Assembly: GCA_029961005.1 (NCBI GenBank)
Contig: JASBVW010000101.1
Coordinates: 1-5,844 of the forward strand
Origin: Bacillota bacterium
Lineage (GTDB): Bacteria > Bacillota > UBA5301 > JASBVW01
DNA: 5,844 bases
Direction: 5' to 3'
A program made the position numbers and the translations under genes. Position 1 is the stretch's first letter, and each line of letters opens with the position of its first letter. The notes beneath the pieces were generated by a model that did not search any database, had not been told where the DNA came from, and saw only the letters and a program-made list of their open reading frames with translations. This document shows, piece after piece, positions 5,505-5,844 of the stretch.

Positions 5505-5844
5505 TCAATACCAACACAAACGGGCCTTGGCTGTATCGGCGACCGCTGCCACCCAGTAGCGCTCTGGCCTCCCCTTCCCGTCCCCTCCTGGAGGGCACAC
5601 CTGTCCCCCTACCTCAGCCGTAACTCCCCACCCCCAGTGCTGGATTTGCACCCTGACGGTGCTCTCCTTGAACCAGGGGTATTCCCTCACCCCCTGGCGG
5701 ACCTCGGCCTGGGGATCCCCGCCGGCACTGGCTATGCGGGCGGCCTGACGGGCCCAAATAGCCATCTCAGCTTTACTCAAGGCCAGCACGCCGCAGTGTG
5801 CCATCCAGAGGATGCAACCTAGCAACAAAGGCGCAGCTAAACAT
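5505..5844 (-). CDS. tadE: TadE-like pseudopilin, 5' end cut by window edge
   Basis: The frame is open to the right edge, with about 112 residues visible. It shows the TadE/TadF pattern: a hydrophobic helix (PLLLGCILWMAHCGVLAL) running into ALSKAEMAIWARQAARIASAGG, which resembles the AAREAARxAS turn after the pilin-like helix of TadE proteins, followed by a short strand-rich domain with VRVQI and VTAEVGGQV. TadE proteins are minor pseudopilins that are processed by the prepilin peptidase and help Tad pilus assembly. An in-frame TTG at 5828 could be read as a start, but it has no Shine-Dalgarno site and the family normally has a class III signal (Gly before a Glu-containing helix) upstream of the hydrophobic stretch. 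The real start is therefore probably outside the window. Two Cys in the exported part (one in QVCPP, one three residues from the end in LCWY) could form a disulphide. Identity is moderate because the family is short and variable, but the operon context supports it. Confidence 0.7.
   Translation of the reverse strand, partial: CLAAPLLLGCILWMAHCGVLALSKAEMAIWARQAARIASAGGDPQAEVRQGVREYPWFKESTVRVQIQHWGWGVTAEVGGQVCPPGGDGKGRPERYWVAAVADTAKARLCWY

Noticed and set aside
5772..5844. ATG at the extreme right edge (5844-5842, minus strand)
   Set aside because: Its frame closes after 23 codons at a TAA and is not the TadE-like frame, so it is not the start of that gene.

Overview
The window is a compact stretch of a Tad (tight adherence, Flp-type IVb pilus) secretion/assembly operon. 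Every supported gene lies on the minus strand, so the operon reads from high to low coordinates. There is no intergenic gap longer than about 30 bases. No RNA genes, mobile elements, CRISPR arrays or terminators were seen, and no promoter is visible; the operon start must lie beyond base 5844.

Layout in transcription order: a TadE-like pseudopilin cut by the right edge (5844-5505); an unrecognised secreted protein made of two copies of one domain (5482-4655); CpaB/RcpC with an SAF domain (4624-3806); a CpaC/RcpA-type secretin (3809-2448); a 671-residue single-chain fusion of a TadZ/CpaE MinD-like ATPase with the TadA/CpaF secretion ATPase (2602-587); and a TadB inner-membrane platform protein that lacks the usual N-terminal membrane part and runs off the left edge (572-1). 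TadC, the Flp pilin and the prepilin peptidase are not in the window.

How they would work together: TadZ localises the machine, TadA powers pilus assembly by ATP hydrolysis, TadB (with TadC) forms the membrane platform, the secretin forms the exit channel, CpaB sits in the periplasm or outer envelope, and TadE-like pseudopilin joins or primes the fibre. The order cpaB-cpaC-tadZ-tadA-tadB is the classic one, so the fusion is collinear with the usual gene order.

Organism: GC is in the high 50s percent by eye. Genes overlap or nearly touch, purine-rich Shine-Dalgarno sequences are strong, and three genes appear to start at GTG or TTG. This resembles a GC-rich, possibly thermophilic member of the Firmicutes/Clostridia, but it is only a guess; nothing in the window fixes the taxon. 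The main oddities are the TadZ-TadA fusion, a 155-base overlap between secretin and fusion genes that a single-base change in a G run would remove, the short TadB, the duplicated-domain unknown protein, and a possible ATT start for cpaB.
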